From NCBI GenBank assembly GCA_017880945.1, contig JADGRM010000015.1, positions 1-16,355 on the forward strand: DNA of 16,355 nt, given 5' to 3'. Below, piece after piece: positions 1-7,097 of the stretch (positions within the stretch are counted from its first letter, which is position 1; every line of letters begins with the position of its first letter). Under the pieces are notes generated by a model that was not told the origin of the DNA, searched no databases, and saw only the letters and a program-made list of their open reading frames with translations. This stretch comes from Gallionella sp. Its GTDB lineage: Bacteria; Pseudomonadota; Gammaproteobacteria; Burkholderiales; Gallionellaceae. The translations under genes and the position numbers were made by a program.

Positions 1-429
1 GCGTGCATGGAAGCCATCCTGGCGCGGAAAATCAAGGCGGGTGATGTGGTGATCATTCGTTATGAAGGCCCCAAGGGCGGCCCCGGCATGCGCGAGATGT
101 TGTCGCCCACCTCGGCGATCATCGGCGAAGGTCTGGGCGATTCAGTCGGACTGATCACCGATGGCCGCTTCTCCGGCGGCACTTACGGCATGGTGGTCGG
201 GCATGTCGCTCCTGAAGCAGCGGTAGGCGGCACGATCGCGCTGGTCAACGAAGGTGACTCGGTGACCATCGATGCGGATCAGCGTTTGCTGCAACTCAAT
301 GTGAATGATGAGGAGCTGGCGCGCCGCCGCGCCGCATGGCAACCTCCCGCGCCGCGCTATACTCGCGGTGTGTTGGCGAAATACGCCAAACTGGTGTCGA
401 CGGCAAGCAAGGGCGCTGTGACTGATTAA
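1..429 (+). CDS. ilvD: Dihydroxy-acid dehydratase, C-terminal part (5' end outside window)
   Basis: This is the last 142 codons of dihydroxy-acid dehydratase, which converts 2,3-dihydroxy-isovalerate and its isoleucine counterpart to 2-keto acids in valine, leucine and isoleucine synthesis in the cytoplasm. The frame is open from base 1 and ends in TAA at 427-429. Visible family hallmarks are the YEGPKGGPGMREML block, the ITDGRFSGGT block that contains the conserved active-site serine region, and the HVAPEAAVGG block near the substrate end, followed by the usual RRRAAW...RGVLAKYA tail. The Fe-S cysteine motifs belong to the missing N-terminal part. The gene is complete at its 3' end. Its position directly before tsf is unusual, because rpsB normally stands there. 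Identification is secure; only the N-terminus is unseen. Confidence 0.96.
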   Translation, partial: ACMEAILARKIKAGDVVIIRYEGPKGGPGMREMLSPTSAIIGEGLGDSVGLITDGRFSGGTYGMVVGHVAPEAAVGGTIALVNEGDSVTIDADQRLLQLNVNDEELARRRAAWQPPAPRYTRGVLAKYAKLVSTASKGAVTD

Positions 430-446
430 ATCAGGAAAATATAATA

Positions 447-569
447 ACCACGGAATACACGGACGACACGGAAAAAACGGAGAGTCACTGATGTTTTGCA
501 TACACTCAATGGGTGATGTCATAAAGCTGGTAAATTTGCATTTTCCGTGTGTTCCGTGTGTTCCGTGGT
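447..569. repeat. 123-bp palindromic intergenic repeat with 9-bp CACGGA periodicity
   Basis: The 29-bp left arm (447-475) and the 29-bp right arm (541-569) are reverse complements with only three mismatches. Each arm is itself built from three CACGGA (left; at 449, 458, 467) or TCCGTG (right; at 544, 553, 562) units spaced exactly 9 bp apart. The 65-bp centre (476-540) shows no gene. Transcribed, the element would form a long hairpin just ahead of tsf. It looks like a MITE or dispersed palindromic repeat rather than a terminator, as no T-run follows. Copy number elsewhere in the genome cannot be seen here. Confidence 0.9.
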
Positions 570-607
570 AAAGGATTTTGTCGTATATTTTTTATGGAGT
601 TTTGAAG

Positions 608-1507
608 ATGTCAGAAATTACTGCAAGTATGGTCAAGGAACTGCGCGAGATGACGGGTCTCGGCATGATGGAATGCAAAAAGGCACTGGTTGAATCCAAC
701 GGCGATTTGAAGGTTGCTGAAGAGCAGCTGCGTATCAAGAGCGGCGCCAAGGCGAGCAAAGCGGCCAGCCGGGTGACCGCCGAGGGCGTAGTCAGAACCT
801 TCATCGCAAATGACGGCAAAACCGGCGCGCTGGTGGAAGTGAACTGCGAAACCGATTTCGTCGCCAAGAATGAAGACTTTGTCGCATTTGCAAAGAATGC
901 GGCCGAGACCGTGGCGAAGAACAATCCGGCTGACCCCGACGCGCTGTCCGGCATGGCGATCGCCAATGGTTCCGGCAGTGTGGAAGAAACCCGCAAGGGG
1001 CTGATCATGAAGCTCGGCGAGAACGTCAGTATCCGCCGTTTCGAACGTTACGCGACCACAACCGGCAAGCTGTCCAGCTATCTGCACGGCAGCAAGATCG
1101 GCGTGCTGTTGAATTTCACCGGCGGCGACGAAGCGCTGGGGCGCGATCTTTCCATGCATATCGCCGCAAGCAAGCCCAAGTCTATCGATGCTTCCGGTGT
1201 GAATCCGGTGGATATCGAGACCGAACGCCGCATTGCTATAGAAAAGGCGCGCGAAGGCGGCAAGCCGGAAGCGATGCTGGAAAAGATCGCCGATGGCACG
1301 GTGCAGAAGTTCCTCAGGGAGGTGACGCTGTTGGGGCAGGTGTTCGTCAAGGCCGAAGACGGCAAGCAGACCATCGAGCAATTGCTGAAGAGCAAGGGCG
1401 CATCGGTGACCGCGTTTCAGATGTTCGTGGTGGGCGAGGGCATCGAAAAGAAGGTCGAAGACTACGCGGCTGAAGTTGCCGCAGCAGCAGCGGCTGCCAA
1501 GGGTTAA
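608..1507 (+). CDS. tsf: Translation elongation factor Ts
   Basis: EF-Ts is the cytoplasmic guanine nucleotide exchange factor that recycles EF-Tu from GDP to the GTP-ready form. The 299-residue product is of normal proteobacterial length. The N-terminal UBA-like domain carries the TGLGMMECKKAL motif (around residues 17-28), followed by the EF-Tu contact segment VNCETDFVAKNEDF near residue 80, and then the dimerisation and C-terminal regions, ending in an alanine-rich tail. I chose ATG 608 because a GGAG (596-599) precedes it at a good distance and because MSEITASMVKELRE is the family N-terminus; the in-frame ATG at 578 would add ten residues unlike the family. pyrH starts 5 bp after the stop. 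The usual partner rpsB is absent upstream; ilvD and a palindromic repeat are there instead. Confidence 0.97.
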   Translation: MSEITASMVKELREMTGLGMMECKKALVESNGDLKVAEEQLRIKSGAKASKAASRVTAEGVVRTFIANDGKTGALVEVNCETDFVAKNEDFVAFAKNAAETVAKNNPADPDALSGMAIANGSGSVEETRKGLIMKLGENVSIRRFERYATTTGKLSSYLHGSKIGVLLNFTGGDEALGRDLSMHIAASKPKSIDASGVNPVDIETERRIAIEKAREGGKPEAMLEKIADGTVQKFLREVTLLGQVFVKAEDGKQTIEQLLKSKGASVTAFQMFVVGEGIEKKVEDYAAEVAAAAAAAKG

Positions 1508-1512
1508 TTGCG

Positions 1513-2232
1513 ATGAGCGCGCCCGCCTATAAACGCATTCTGCTCAAGCTCAGCGGCGAAGCCCTGATGGGCGACGACAGCTACGGCATCAATCGCGAGG
1601 TGATAGCGCGCATCGTTGCCGAGATCGCTGAAGTGGTCGAGTTGGGTGTGCAAGTGGCGATCGTGATCGGCGGCGGCAACATCTTCCGTGGCTTGGCTCC
1701 GGCTGCGGCGGGAATGGACAGGGCCACCGCCGATTACATGGGCATGCTGGCCACGGTGATGAATTCAATGGCGTTGCAGGATGCGATGACGCGTGCGGGT
1801 CTGGACTGCCGCGTGCAATCCGCATTGAATCTGGAGCAGGTCGCCGAACCGTTTATTCGCGGTAAAGCGCTGCGTTATCTGGAAGACGGCAAGGTGGTGA
1901 TCTTCGCGGCGGGCATCGGCAGCCCGTTCTTTACCACTGACACCGCTGCCGCCTTGCGCGGCGTGGAAATGTCCGCCGAAGTGGTGATCAAGGCGACCAA
2001 AGTAGATGGCGTTTATACCGCCGACCCTAAGAAAGACCCGCATGCGATCCGCTATCAGAGCCTGAGCTTCGATGAGGCGATCAGCAAGAATCTCAAGATC
2101 ATGGATGCGACGGCACTGACGCTGTGCCGCGACCAGAAATTGCCGATCATCGTGTTCAGTATTTTCAAGCCCGGCGCGCTGAAGCGCGTGGTGCTGGGCG
2201 AAGGTGAAGGCACCCTTGTGCGTGTTGATTAG
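1513..2232 (+). CDS. pyrH: UMP kinase
   Basis: Bacterial UMP kinase phosphorylates UMP to UDP with ATP in pyrimidine nucleotide synthesis; it belongs to the amino-acid kinase fold and usually forms hexamers. The 239-residue protein has the N-terminal KLSGEALMG phosphate-binding motif (about residues 9-17), the GGGNIFRG glycine loop (about 54-61), GIGSPFFTTDTAAALR (about 135-150) and the nucleotide-site KATKVDGVYTADPKKDP segment (about 159-175). Its length is that of the family. It starts 5 bp after tsf and is followed by frr, the standard tsf-pyrH-frr order, so it is presumably co-transcribed. Nothing in the protein looks odd. Confidence 0.98.
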   Translation: MSAPAYKRILLKLSGEALMGDDSYGINREVIARIVAEIAEVVELGVQVAIVIGGGNIFRGLAPAAAGMDRATADYMGMLATVMNSMALQDAMTRAGLDCRVQSALNLEQVAEPFIRGKALRYLEDGKVVIFAAGIGSPFFTTDTAAALRGVEMSAEVVIKATKVDGVYTADPKKDPHAIRYQSLSFDEAISKNLKIMDATALTLCRDQKLPIIVFSIFKPGALKRVVLGEGEGTLVRVD

Positions 2233-2262
2233 GGTGCGCGTTGATTGACTCAGGAGAAAACC

Positions 2263-2319
2263 ATGATTGCTGAGATTAACCATGATTGCTGGAATTAACC
2301 ATGATCGCTGAAATCAAGA
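2263..2319 (+). repeat. 19-bp tandem triplication of the frr start region
   Basis: Three 19-bp units begin with ATG at 2263, 2282 and 2301. Units 1 and 2 share 17 of 19 bases; unit 3, the real frr start, shares 14 of 19 with unit 1. Because 19 is not a multiple of three, the three ATGs lie in three different frames. The good ribosome binding site AGGAGA (2252-2257) is 5 bases before the first ATG, not before the frr ATG. ATG 2263 opens an 11-codon ORF ending TAA at 2296-2298, two bases before the frr ATG. ATG 2282 opens a 9-codon ORF ending TGA at 2309-2311, overlapping the frr start. Confidence 0.93.
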
Positions 2320-2858
2320 AGACTACCGAACAAAAAATGCAAAAGTCGCTGGATGCGTTAAAAGCCGACTTGGGCAAGGTGCGCACCGGACGCGCGCATA
2401 CCGGTTTGCTGGATCATGTGATGGTGGATTATTACGGCAGCCCGACACTGGTGACGCAGGTTGCCAACATCACGCTGGTCGATGCGCGCACAATCGGCGT
2501 GCAGCCCTGGGAAAAGAATATGGTCGGCCCGGTCGAGCGCGCGATCCGCGATGCGGACCTGGGGCTGAATCCCGCCACCAACGGCGACATGATCCGTGTG
2601 CCGATGCCGATGTTGACCGAGGAACGCCGCCGCGATCTGATCAAGGTGATCAAGGCTGAAGGCGAGACCGCCAAGGTTGCGGTGCGCAACATTCGTCGCG
2701 ATGCCAATCACACACTTAAAGAAGCGCTCAAAAATAAAGAGATCGCCGAGGACGAAGAGCGTCGCACCCAGGATGAAATACAGAGATTGACCGATCGCTT
2801 CGTCACTGAAATCGACAAGGCGCTGACTGCCAAAGAAACCGATCTGATGGCCGTTTGA
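2301..2858 (+). CDS. frr: Ribosome recycling factor
   Basis: Ribosome recycling factor works with EF-G to split post-termination ribosomes and release mRNA and tRNA. With ATG 2301 the product is 185 residues, exactly the common family length, beginning MIAEIKKTTEQKM. Recognisable are the KVRTGRAHTGLLDHV segment of the long helical domain (about residues 25-39), the domain II strands with PWEKNMVGPVERAI (about 72-85), LTEERRRDLIK and the RNIRRDAN motif (about 129-136) with the basic helix that contacts the ribosome. A TTG at 2286 in the same frame is less likely. The start is preceded by two near-copies of itself in other frames, and its own ribosome binding site is poor (GGA at 2291-2293), so translation may depend on re-initiation from the 11-codon ORF upstream. 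It ends at a palindromic repeat. Confidence 0.96.
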   Translation: MIAEIKKTTEQKMQKSLDALKADLGKVRTGRAHTGLLDHVMVDYYGSPTLVTQVANITLVDARTIGVQPWEKNMVGPVERAIRDADLGLNPATNGDMIRVPMPMLTEERRRDLIKVIKAEGETAKVAVRNIRRDANHTLKEALKNKEIAEDEERRTQDEIQRLTDRFVTEIDKALTAKETDLMAV

Positions 2859-2859
2859 T

Positions 2860-2937
2860 GAGGACTGAGTATCGAGGACTGAGGACTGAGGGCAGGATCG
2901 GGTTTTACTCAGTCCTAAGTCCTCATGCCTCAGTCCT
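2860..2937. repeat. AGGACTGAG palindromic repeat between frr and uppS
   Basis: The gap is filled by direct and inverted copies of AGGACTGAG. The inner arms 2874-2890 and 2908-2924 match as reverse complements at 16 of 17 positions around a 17-nt loop. The outer copies 2861-2869 and 2929-2937 are perfect 9-bp reverse complements. It starts next to the frr stop codon and ends just before the uppS ribosome binding site. No T-run follows, so it is better read as a dispersed palindromic repeat than as a terminator. Confidence 0.87.
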
Positions 2938-2952
2938 TGTCGAGGGGTTGTA

Positions 2953-3744
2953 ATGGCTTTATTTCAAAGCTCCACCTGCATTATCCCCGACGCTCCTGCG
3001 GTCCCGCGCCATGTCGCCATCATCATGGATGGCAATGGGCGTTGGGCGAAACAGCGCTTCATGCCACGTGTGGCGGGACATCAGCGCGGTGTGGAAGCGT
3101 TGCGCGAAGTGGTGAAAGCCAGTCGTGATATGGGCGTGGAATACCTCACGGTGTTCGCGTTCAGCAGCGAAAACTGGAGGCGTCCTGCCGCTGAGGTTTC
3201 CTTCCTGATGACACTGTTCCTGAAAATGCTGGAACGCGAAGTCGCCAAATTGCACCAAAATAACATCCGCCTGAAAATCATCGGCGACCGCAGCCGTTTC
3301 GACGACAAACTCAGGCAGACCATGCGGGATGCGGAGCAGCTTACCGCAGGTAATTCCGCTCTGACGTTGACCATCGCCGTGAACTATGGCGGGCGTTGGG
3401 ATGTGATGCAGGCGGTGAAAGCCATGCTCAGGGAACATCCGCAACTCGCGCAGACTTTTACCGAGGAAGACCTGCAACCCCACCTCTCGATGAGCGACGC
3501 GCCCGAACCGGATCTGTTCATCCGCACCGGCGGCGAGCAGCGCATCAGCAATTTCATGTTGTGGCAGCTTGCTTATACCGAATTGTATTTTACCGACACG
3601 CTGTGGCCGGCCTTCGACCGTAACGAATTGGACAAGGCTATCGCCTCTTACCAAAAGCGCGAGCGGCGTTTTGGCCGAACCAGTGAGCAGCTGCCCGGCG
3701 AACAGCCGCACAACAAAATGGAGCAAGGAGAGTCGAATGCTTAA
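2953..3744 (+). CDS. uppS: Undecaprenyl diphosphate synthase (cis-prenyltransferase)
   Basis: This cytosolic cis-prenyltransferase adds eight isopentenyl units to farnesyl diphosphate to make the C55 lipid carrier used for peptidoglycan and O-antigen. The 263-residue protein shows HVAIIMDGNGRWAK (residues 20-33) with the catalytic Asp at position 26, GHQRGVEALREVV, the FAFSSENWRRP block (about 70-80) and the C-terminal RTGGEQRISNFMLWQ and AYTELYFTDTLWPAF blocks, the complete signature set. ATG 2953 has GAGGGG (2942-2947) five bases upstream. The 3' end overlaps cdsA by 8 bp, indicating coupling. The C-terminal tail after FGR is long and polar, which is common in proteobacterial members. Confidence 0.98.
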   Translation: MALFQSSTCIIPDAPAVPRHVAIIMDGNGRWAKQRFMPRVAGHQRGVEALREVVKASRDMGVEYLTVFAFSSENWRRPAAEVSFLMTLFLKMLEREVAKLHQNNIRLKIIGDRSRFDDKLRQTMRDAEQLTAGNSALTLTIAVNYGGRWDVMQAVKAMLREHPQLAQTFTEEDLQPHLSMSDAPEPDLFIRTGGEQRISNFMLWQLAYTELYFTDTLWPAFDRNELDKAIASYQKRERRFGRTSEQLPGEQPHNKMEQGESNA

Positions 3745-4555
3745 ACAGCGGGTGATTACGGCGATTATTTTGCTGGTGCTGTTTTTGTTGGCACTGTTCG
3801 CCTTGCCCGATGCAGGATGGGCGGCATTTGTGATCGTGATTGTGTTGCAAGGCGCTTCGGAATGGTCGAGATTGGCCAAATTCAGCGGCAATAAAGCTAA
3901 CTTGTTCTGGTGGTTGACGCTGGCGATGATGCTGGGCCTGGTATGGTTCGATGCTAATTACACACTCGAACAGCAAGCCTTGCCGCATCTGCTGGTTTAT
4001 GGATTGTCTGCCGTGCTCTGGCTGGCCATCGTGCCCACCTGGCTGATGGTCGGCTGGAAGGTCGAGCAGCCGTTATTGATGGCTTTGGTCGGCTGGATCG
4101 TATTGATTCCGACCGGTCTGGCGATGATGGATTTGCGCGGGGGGCATCCGTTGTGGCTACTGGGCATGATGGGGTTGGTATGGATGGCCGACATCGCGGC
4201 TTACTTCGCCGGGCGCAGGTACGGAAAAAACAAACTTGCCCCCAGCATCAGTCCCGGCAAGACATGGGAAGGCGTGGCGGGCGCGATGTTTGGGGCTGCA
4301 GCGTATGTGCTGGTAGCATGGAGCTTTAGCGGATACAGCTATGCGCTATTGCCGGTATTGCTGGTGGCTTCCTGGTGCTGGGTAGGCTTGGCGGTGTTCG
4401 GCGATTTGTTTGAATCGGCGATCAAGCGCCAGGCCGGGGTGAAAGACAGCGGCGCGTTGCTGCCCGGCCACGGCGGCCTGCTGGATCGCATCGATGCGCT
4501 GACTTCGACATTGCCGCTCGCCGCGCTGGCGATTTTGTTGCAGCACCTGGGTTGA
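3737..4555 (+). CDS. cdsA: Phosphatidate cytidylyltransferase
   Basis: CDP-diacylglycerol synthase converts phosphatidic acid and CTP to CDP-diacylglycerol, the branch point of membrane phospholipid synthesis, in the inner membrane. The 272-residue product is very hydrophobic with about seven or eight membrane segments. Near the C-terminus it has SPGKTWEGVAGAMFG and then the full family signature: SAIKRQ, four residues on KDSG, then PGHGGLLDRID with the acidic active-site residues. ATG 3737 is chosen because AAGGAG (3725-3730) lies six bases upstream and MLKQRVITAIILL is a typical N-terminus; the frame is open further upstream only as a shadow of uppS. The start overlaps the uppS end, and dxr begins about 5 bp after the stop. 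Confidence 0.97.
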   Translation: MLKQRVITAIILLVLFLLALFALPDAGWAAFVIVIVLQGASEWSRLAKFSGNKANLFWWLTLAMMLGLVWFDANYTLEQQALPHLLVYGLSAVLWLAIVPTWLMVGWKVEQPLLMALVGWIVLIPTGLAMMDLRGGHPLWLLGMMGLVWMADIAAYFAGRRYGKNKLAPSISPGKTWEGVAGAMFGAAAYVLVAWSFSGYSYALLPVLLVASWCWVGLAVFGDLFESAIKRQAGVKDSGALLPGHGGLLDRIDALTSTLPLAALAILLQHLG

Positions 4556-4560
4556 AAGCG

Positions 4561-5742
4561 ATGCAACATCTGACCGTTCTCGGTTCCACCGGCAGTATCG
4601 GCACCAGCACGCTGGACGTGGTCGCGCGCCATCCCGATAAATTCCGGATCGTCGCATTGACGGCAAATAGCCAGGTCGATTTGTTGTTCAGGCAATGCCA
4701 GCAATTCAAGCCTGGTTATGCGGTGATGCTGGATGAAGCTGCCGCCATACAGTTGCGCCAGCGTGTACGCGAAGCCGGCTTGAGCACCGAGGTGTTGAGC
4801 GGTGTCGCCGCTCTGGAGCAGGTCGCCGTGTTGCCGGAAGTCGATGCGGTGATGGCGGCTATCGTCGGGGCGGCGGGCTTGCGCCCCACGCTGGCGGCGG
4901 CGCATGCGGGCAAGAAAATCTTGCTGGCGAACAAAGAGACGCTGGTGATGGCGGGGAACGTGTTCATGGATGCGGTACGCGCCAGCGGTTCCGCGCTGTT
5001 GCCGATCGACAGCGAGCATAACGCGATCTTTCAGGCCTTGCCGCGCGGTTATAACGGTGATCTGGCGGGTAATGGTGTGCGCCGCATCCTGCTGACCGCT
5101 TCTGGTGGCCCGTTCCGCAACACCCCTTTGAGCGAGTTGCAGGACGTCACGCCGGAGCAGGCCTGCGCGCATCCCAACTGGGTGATGGGGCGCAAGATTT
5201 CGGTGGACTCGGCAAGCATGATGAACAAGGGTCTGGAAGTCATCGAGGCACACTGGCTGTTCAACGCGAGTGCCGATGACATCCAGGTGGTGGTACATCC
5301 GCAGAGCGTGATTCATTCGCTGGTCGAGTATGTGGACGGCTCGGTGCTGGCGCAACTCGGCAATCCGGATATGCGCACGCCGATCGCCTATGGCTTGGCG
5401 TATCCGGAACGTATTGACGCTGGCGTGGCGCCGCTGGATCTGTTCAAGATTGCGACGATGAATTTTACCGCACCCGATTTCGAACGCTTTCCTTGTCTGG
5501 CCCTGGCATACCAGGCTCTGCGCGCAGCAGGCACGGCCCCGGCGGTATTGAACGCCGCAAACGAAGTGGCGGTGGCGGCATTCCTCGACAAGCAGATTTC
5601 CTTCTTGTCCATTCCGCGCGTCATCAAGTCGGTGCTGGATGCGTTGCCTGTCGGTACTGTCGGCTGTCTGGACGATGTGCTGGGCGCCGATACCGAAGCG
5701 CGTCGCGCCGCACAACAACAACTCAAAAAATCAAGCAGATGA
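4561..5742 (+). CDS. dxr: 1-deoxy-D-xylulose 5-phosphate reductoisomerase
   Basis: DXR (IspC) carries out the committed step of the MEP isoprenoid pathway, rearranging and reducing DXP to 2-C-methylerythritol 4-phosphate with NADPH. The 393-residue product has the N-terminal NADPH-binding GSTGSIGTSTLDV (about residues 8-20), ANKETLVMAG (about 121-130), the metal-binding IDSEHNAIFQ segment (about 148-157), the SASMMNKGLEVIEAHWLF block with the second catalytic glutamate, and HPQSVIHSLVEYVDGS. ATG 4561 gives the standard N-terminus MQHLTVLGSTG; an in-frame TTG at 4552 is less convincing. The stop overlaps the rseP start (ATGA). Together with uppS and cdsA it links isoprenoid supply to envelope synthesis. 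Confidence 0.98.
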   Translation: MQHLTVLGSTGSIGTSTLDVVARHPDKFRIVALTANSQVDLLFRQCQQFKPGYAVMLDEAAAIQLRQRVREAGLSTEVLSGVAALEQVAVLPEVDAVMAAIVGAAGLRPTLAAAHAGKKILLANKETLVMAGNVFMDAVRASGSALLPIDSEHNAIFQALPRGYNGDLAGNGVRRILLTASGGPFRNTPLSELQDVTPEQACAHPNWVMGRKISVDSASMMNKGLEVIEAHWLFNASADDIQVVVHPQSVIHSLVEYVDGSVLAQLGNPDMRTPIAYGLAYPERIDAGVAPLDLFKIATMNFTAPDFERFPCLALAYQALRAAGTAPAVLNAANEVAVAAFLDKQISFLSIPRVIKSVLDALPVGTVGCLDDVLGADTEARRAAQQQLKKSSR

Positions 5743-7094
5743 TTACCTTGCTCGCATTTGTCGGTGCAATCGCGCTGTTGGTGGTGTTCCATGAATACGG
5801 ACACTATTGGGTGGCGCGCCGTTGCGGTGTGAAAGTGCTGCGTTTTTCGCTGGGCTTCGGCAATGTAATTTACAGAAAACGTTTTGCCAACAGCGATACC
5901 GAGTGGGTGATTTCCTCGATTCCACTGGGTGGCTACGTCAAGATGCTGGACGAGCGCGAAGAAGAAGTTGCGCCGGAGGATTTGCCCTATGCCTTCAGCC
6001 GCAAGCCGGTGTTGCAGCGCATGGCGATCGTGGTGGCAGGTCCGCTGGCGAATTTTTTGCTGGCCATCGTGTTGTATTGGGGTTTGTTTGTCCACGGGGT
6101 GCCGGGGTTGAAGCCGATGCTGGGCGAAGTGCCTGCCGGCACACCTGCGGCCATCGCGCAGATGCAACCGGGCGAGACCATACTCAGCATCAATGGCGAG
6201 GCCATCCCGAGTTGGCAGGAATTGCATTGGCGCTTGCTGGATTTGGCCCTGCAGCAGGGTGAAGTGAGAATCGAGGCAAAGGACGCCAGCGGCACATCAT
6301 TGTTACATGTGCTGGACATGAGCGGTCTGGCTGCCAAGGATCTGGACGGCGACTTTCTCGACAAGCTTGGACTGCATCTCTATCAACCCGTCATTTTGCC
6401 CGTCATCGGCAATGTTGCCAATGACAGTGTGGCCCAACGCGCCGGCCTGCAAGCGGGCGATCGAATCTTGCATGCCAATGGTGTGCCGGTGCAGCGTTGG
6501 ATGGAGATAGTGGAAGTATTGCGCGCGCATCCGGAGCAAACGGTTCAGCTTGATATTCAACGCGGTGAAAAGACGCTGAATATTGCGGTGGTTCCGCAAG
6601 CTGTTGTCGAGTCGGGCAAAACAGTGGGGAAGATAGGCGCAGCTCCGGAGGTTGATAAGCAGGCTTGGCAGGCGATGTTCACCGAGGTCAGCTACGGTCC
6701 GCTGGAAGCGCTGATGCAGTCGCTGCGCAAAACATGGGAAACCACCGCCATCAGCCTGAAAATGATGGGCAAGATGGTGACGGGGGAAGTATCGATGAAA
6801 AATCTGAGCGGCCCGATCACGATTGCCGATTATGCCGGGCAGTCCGCCAAAATGGGCGTGGTGGCTTATCTGAGTTTTCTTGCATTGATCAGCATCAGCC
6901 TGGGCGTGTTGAATTTGTTGCCCATTCCCTTATTGGATGGCGGGCACTTGCTGTATTATGTCGCCGAATTGCTTAAGGGCAGTCCGGTCTCCGAGCGATC
7001 ATGGGAAATCGGCCAGAAGATCGGCATCGCGTTGCTCGGTACGCTGATGGTCTTTGCAATATACAACGACATTAATCGCTTTGTTTCAGGTTAA
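5739..7094 (+). CDS. rseP: Site-2 protease RseP (zinc metalloprotease with PDZ domains)
   Basis: RseP is an inner-membrane zinc protease that cleaves anti-sigma factor RseA inside the membrane in the sigma-E envelope stress response and also clears remnant signal peptides. The 451-residue product starts with a membrane segment containing HEYGH (residues 18-22; zinc ligands H18 and H22, catalytic E19). Two PDZ-like regions follow in the periplasmic part (roughly residues 115-305, e.g. AGLQAGDRILHANG). The C-terminal LLPIPLLDGGHLLYY motif carries the third zinc ligand D400, then a final membrane segment. ATG 5739 overlaps the dxr stop; the frame upstream is a dxr shadow. bamA begins 3 bp after the stop, so protease and outer-membrane assembly machine are coupled. 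Confidence 0.97.
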   Translation: MITLLAFVGAIALLVVFHEYGHYWVARRCGVKVLRFSLGFGNVIYRKRFANSDTEWVISSIPLGGYVKMLDEREEEVAPEDLPYAFSRKPVLQRMAIVVAGPLANFLLAIVLYWGLFVHGVPGLKPMLGEVPAGTPAAIAQMQPGETILSINGEAIPSWQELHWRLLDLALQQGEVRIEAKDASGTSLLHVLDMSGLAAKDLDGDFLDKLGLHLYQPVILPVIGNVANDSVAQRAGLQAGDRILHANGVPVQRWMEIVEVLRAHPEQTVQLDIQRGEKTLNIAVVPQAVVESGKTVGKIGAAPEVDKQAWQAMFTEVSYGPLEALMQSLRKTWETTAISLKMMGKMVTGEVSMKNLSGPITIADYAGQSAKMGVVAYLSFLALISISLGVLNLLPIPLLDGGHLLYYVAELLKGSPVSERSWEIGQKIGIALLGTLMVFAIYNDINRFVSG

Positions 7095-7097
7095 AAA

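Noticed and set aside
2286..2300. TTG 2286 as the frr start
   Set aside because: It would add MLELT in front of the conserved MIAEIKKT start, and ATG 2301 gives the standard length of 185 residues.
2959..3891. A 310-codon open frame on the - strand opposite uppS
   Set aside because: It lies antisense to a secure gene and has no recognisable motif or ribosome binding site.
4552..4560. TTG 4552 as the dxr start
   Set aside because: ATG 4561 gives the family N-terminus; the TTG overlaps the cdsA stop and adds no conserved residue.
4339..5721. A 460-codon open frame on the - strand opposite dxr and cdsA
   Set aside because: It is antisense to two well-identified genes, its translation is rich in Arg, His and Gln with no recognisable domain, and such frames are expected opposite GC-rich codons.
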